Shown here piece by piece: positions 62,796-64,000 of a stretch of DNA of 64,000 nt. The translations under genes were made by a program, and so were the position numbers. The notes under the pieces were generated by a model. That model was given only the letters and a program-made list of their open reading frames with translations. It did no database searches and was not told the DNA's origin. Numbering within the stretch: position 1 is the first letter of the stretch; every line of letters starts with the position of its first letter. The DNA is from Comamonadaceae bacterium. GTDB lineage: Bacteria; Pseudomonadota; Gammaproteobacteria; Burkholderiales; Burkholderiaceae_C. The DNA is taken from assembly GCA_027488985.1 (NCBI GenBank), contig JAIYAR010000014.1:124001-188000 (forward strand), given 5' to 3'.

Positions 62796-63611
62796 TTAGC
62801 GCTTCTGGCAAACTATGCAGTAGTACGTAGAGCGCTGACCCTGCCGGATGGCACGTACCGGTGTGGCGCACACACGACAAGGCGCGCCTTCGCGGCCGTA
62901 GACATTGGCCTCCAGCTGGAAGTACCCGCTCTCGCCGTTGGCATTGGAAAAATCCCGCAGGGTGCTGCCGCCCTTCTCTACCGCACGGCTGAGCACGTCT
63001 TTGACCGCCGCATGGAGCTTGCCCACCCTTGGTTTGCTGATGCTGTTGGCCGGGCTGGTGGGTCGTATGCCGGCCAGAAACAAGGCTTCGGAAGCATAGA
63101 TATTGCCCACGCCGACCACCACCTCGCCTGCCAGCAACACTTGCTTGATAGGAGCTTTGCGCTGACGCAGGCCGGCCAGAAAGGCGGCGGGGTCAAAACC
63201 ATCGCCCAGAGGCTCCACACCCAGATGGCCCAGCAGCTTTTGCGCGACAGGATCGGACTCGCCTGCCGCAAACACCACCGCTCCGAAGCGGCGGGGGTCG
63301 TGCAGGCGCAGGGTGCCCAGGTCCGTCACCATGTCAAAGTGGTCATGCACGCCGGCGGGCGGCAAGTGGCGGTCGAAGATGACCGAGCCCGACATGCCCA
63401 GGTGCACCAGCAGCAAACCGTCGCTCAGGTCGATCAGCAAATACTTTCCCCGGCGTCGCACGCCGCGCACCCGCATGCCGGCCAGCTGGGCAGGCTCACA
63501 TTGCAGGGGCCAGCGCAGGGGTTTGCCCATGCGCACGCCCTGAATGGTGGCGCCGGTGATGCGGTCGGCAAAACTCCGGCGGGTCACTTCGACTTCGGGC
63601 AATTCAGGCAT
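62796..63611 (-). CDS. mutM: formamidopyrimidine-DNA glycosylase MutM
   Basis: A 271-residue repair enzyme starting [19 protein letters not shown] after the initiator Met; the catalytic Pro 2 and Glu 3 are present. The zinc finger is [20 protein letters not shown] with a second CIVC at the C-terminus, and [19 protein letters not shown] is in the HhH region. It removes oxidised purines. The frame is open 5' to 63962 but the family start at 63611 is clear. It lies close to mutY, the other half of the 8-oxoG defence. Confidence 0.97.
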   Translation of the reverse strand: MPELPEVEVTRRSFADRITGATIQGVRMGKPLRWPLQCEPAQLAGMRVRGVRRRGKYLLIDLSDGLLLVHLGMSGSVIFDRHLPPAGVHDHFDMVTDLGTLRLHDPRRFGAVVFAAGESDPVAQKLLGHLGVEPLGDGFDPAAFLAGLRQRKAPIKQVLLAGEVVVGVGNIYASEALFLAGIRPTSPANSISKPRVGKLHAAVKDVLSRAVEKGGSTLRDFSNANGESGYFQLEANVYGREGAPCRVCATPVRAIRQGQRSTYYCIVCQKR

Positions 63612-63650
63612 GTGCGCTCTCGGTATTGGGGGTTGGATTATTATGGTCCG

Positions 63651-64000
63651 ATGCACCGTACTCCACGCCTCATTGCCCTGGCCGCCCTGCTCGCCGGACT
63701 CGCCCCATTCGCCCCTGCCATGGCCGCGAAACCGGCGCCGGTCGTTGTCAACTCGGACTTGGACGCACGGCTGATGTACCAGATCCTGCAAGCGGAGATG
63801 AGCGCACTGGATGGTGACGAGGCCAACGCGTTTTCCCTCACGATCGATGCTGCCCGACGCTCGGGCTCGGCAAAACTCTACGAGCGTGCCGTCGAACTCG
63901 GTTTGCGGGCGCGGAGTGCGGAGTTCGCCATCGAAGCAGCACGTGCCTGGCAGCGCGCCCACCCGACATCCCGAGAGCCCAATCGCTATGTGGTGCTGAT
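63651..64000 (+). CDS. TPR-type exported protein, 5' part
   Basis: The frame begins at ATG 63651 and runs off the window. A Sec signal peptide ([20 protein letters not shown], about residues 7-26) precedes a helical TPR-like region (about 117 residues visible). Relatives next to mutM in Burkholderiales are TPR lipoprotein-like genes upstream of lolB. It is divergent from mutM (39-bp gap). Confidence 0.8.
   Translation, partial: MHRTPRLIALAALLAGLAPFAPAMAAKPAPVVVNSDLDARLMYQILQAEMSALDGDEANAFSLTIDAARRSGSAKLYERAVELGLRARSAEFAIEAARAWQRAHPTSREPNRYVVL

Overview
The window looks like chromosome of a betaproteobacterium of the Burkholderiales, most likely Comamonadaceae (Rhodoferax/Curvibacter-like). 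The grounds are the GC-rich coding, the gene orders yicC-gmk-rpoZ-spoT-greB and hrcA-nadK-recN-rapZ-mutY-mutM, the urt/ure layout, and a dispersed palindromic repeat of a kind I associate with this family. Species cannot be set from the sequence alone.

Regions. 1-0.97 kb: 3' end of a TPR-type protein. 1.0-6.6 kb (minus): the urea ABC transporter urtABCDE. 6.8-12.1 kb: a Tat-exported FecR-like protein, a hypothetical protein, a DODA-type dioxygenase, a lone ABC ATPase, two YceI paralogues with cytochrome b561, and a VF530-type protein. 12.1-16.6 kb (minus): a LuxR-type response regulator and a 1176-residue fusion of an NCS1 permease, a Cys-rich module, a histidine kinase and a receiver. 16.8-22.3 kb (plus): urease operon ureA-ureJ-ureB-ureC-GNAT-ureE-ureF-ureG. 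Urea import, a permease-kinase and urease therefore sit side by side. No ureD is visible. 22.3-29.0 kb: tRNA-Ser, an MFS exporter, a CBS protein, hemW, rdgB, rph, and a PP2C phosphatase/Ser-Thr kinase pair. 29.1-34 kb: yicC, gmk, rpoZ, spoT, greB, tRNA-Arg.

34.1-41.8 kb: an acyl-CoA carboxylase catabolic operon (carboxyltransferase, acyl-CoA dehydrogenase, enoyl-CoA hydratase, biotin subunit, BKACE/DUF849 enzyme). It resembles atu/liu pathways for branched or terpenoid acyl-CoAs. Opposite it run an SCP2 protein and a MerR-type regulator, with a LiuR-like operator between the two units. 41.8-45.1 kb: AsmA, an eRF1-like small protein and a SPOR lipoprotein.

45.2-55.1 kb: a 9.87-kb integrative element in the 3' end of a CAT-anticodon tRNA gene, bounded by 50-bp perfect direct repeats. 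It carries a tyrosine integrase, an AlpA/excisionase-like protein and a MobV-type relaxase. Its cargo is a protein with five zinc-ribbon repeats and a GIY-YIG-like nuclease end, and a five-gene operon led by a histone-deacetylase-fold enzyme with all catalytic residues. This cargo is the best candidate here for an undescribed system.

55.2-64.0 kb: hrcA, nadK, recN, rapZ, mutY, a dynamin-like GTPase, mutM and the 5' end of a TPR protein.

A dispersed palindromic repeat (about 45-60 bp; eight clear copies and one doubtful) lies across the chromosomal part and is absent from the element. Several copies are inside or at the edges of genes, supplying a signal peptide, a start codon or stop codons.
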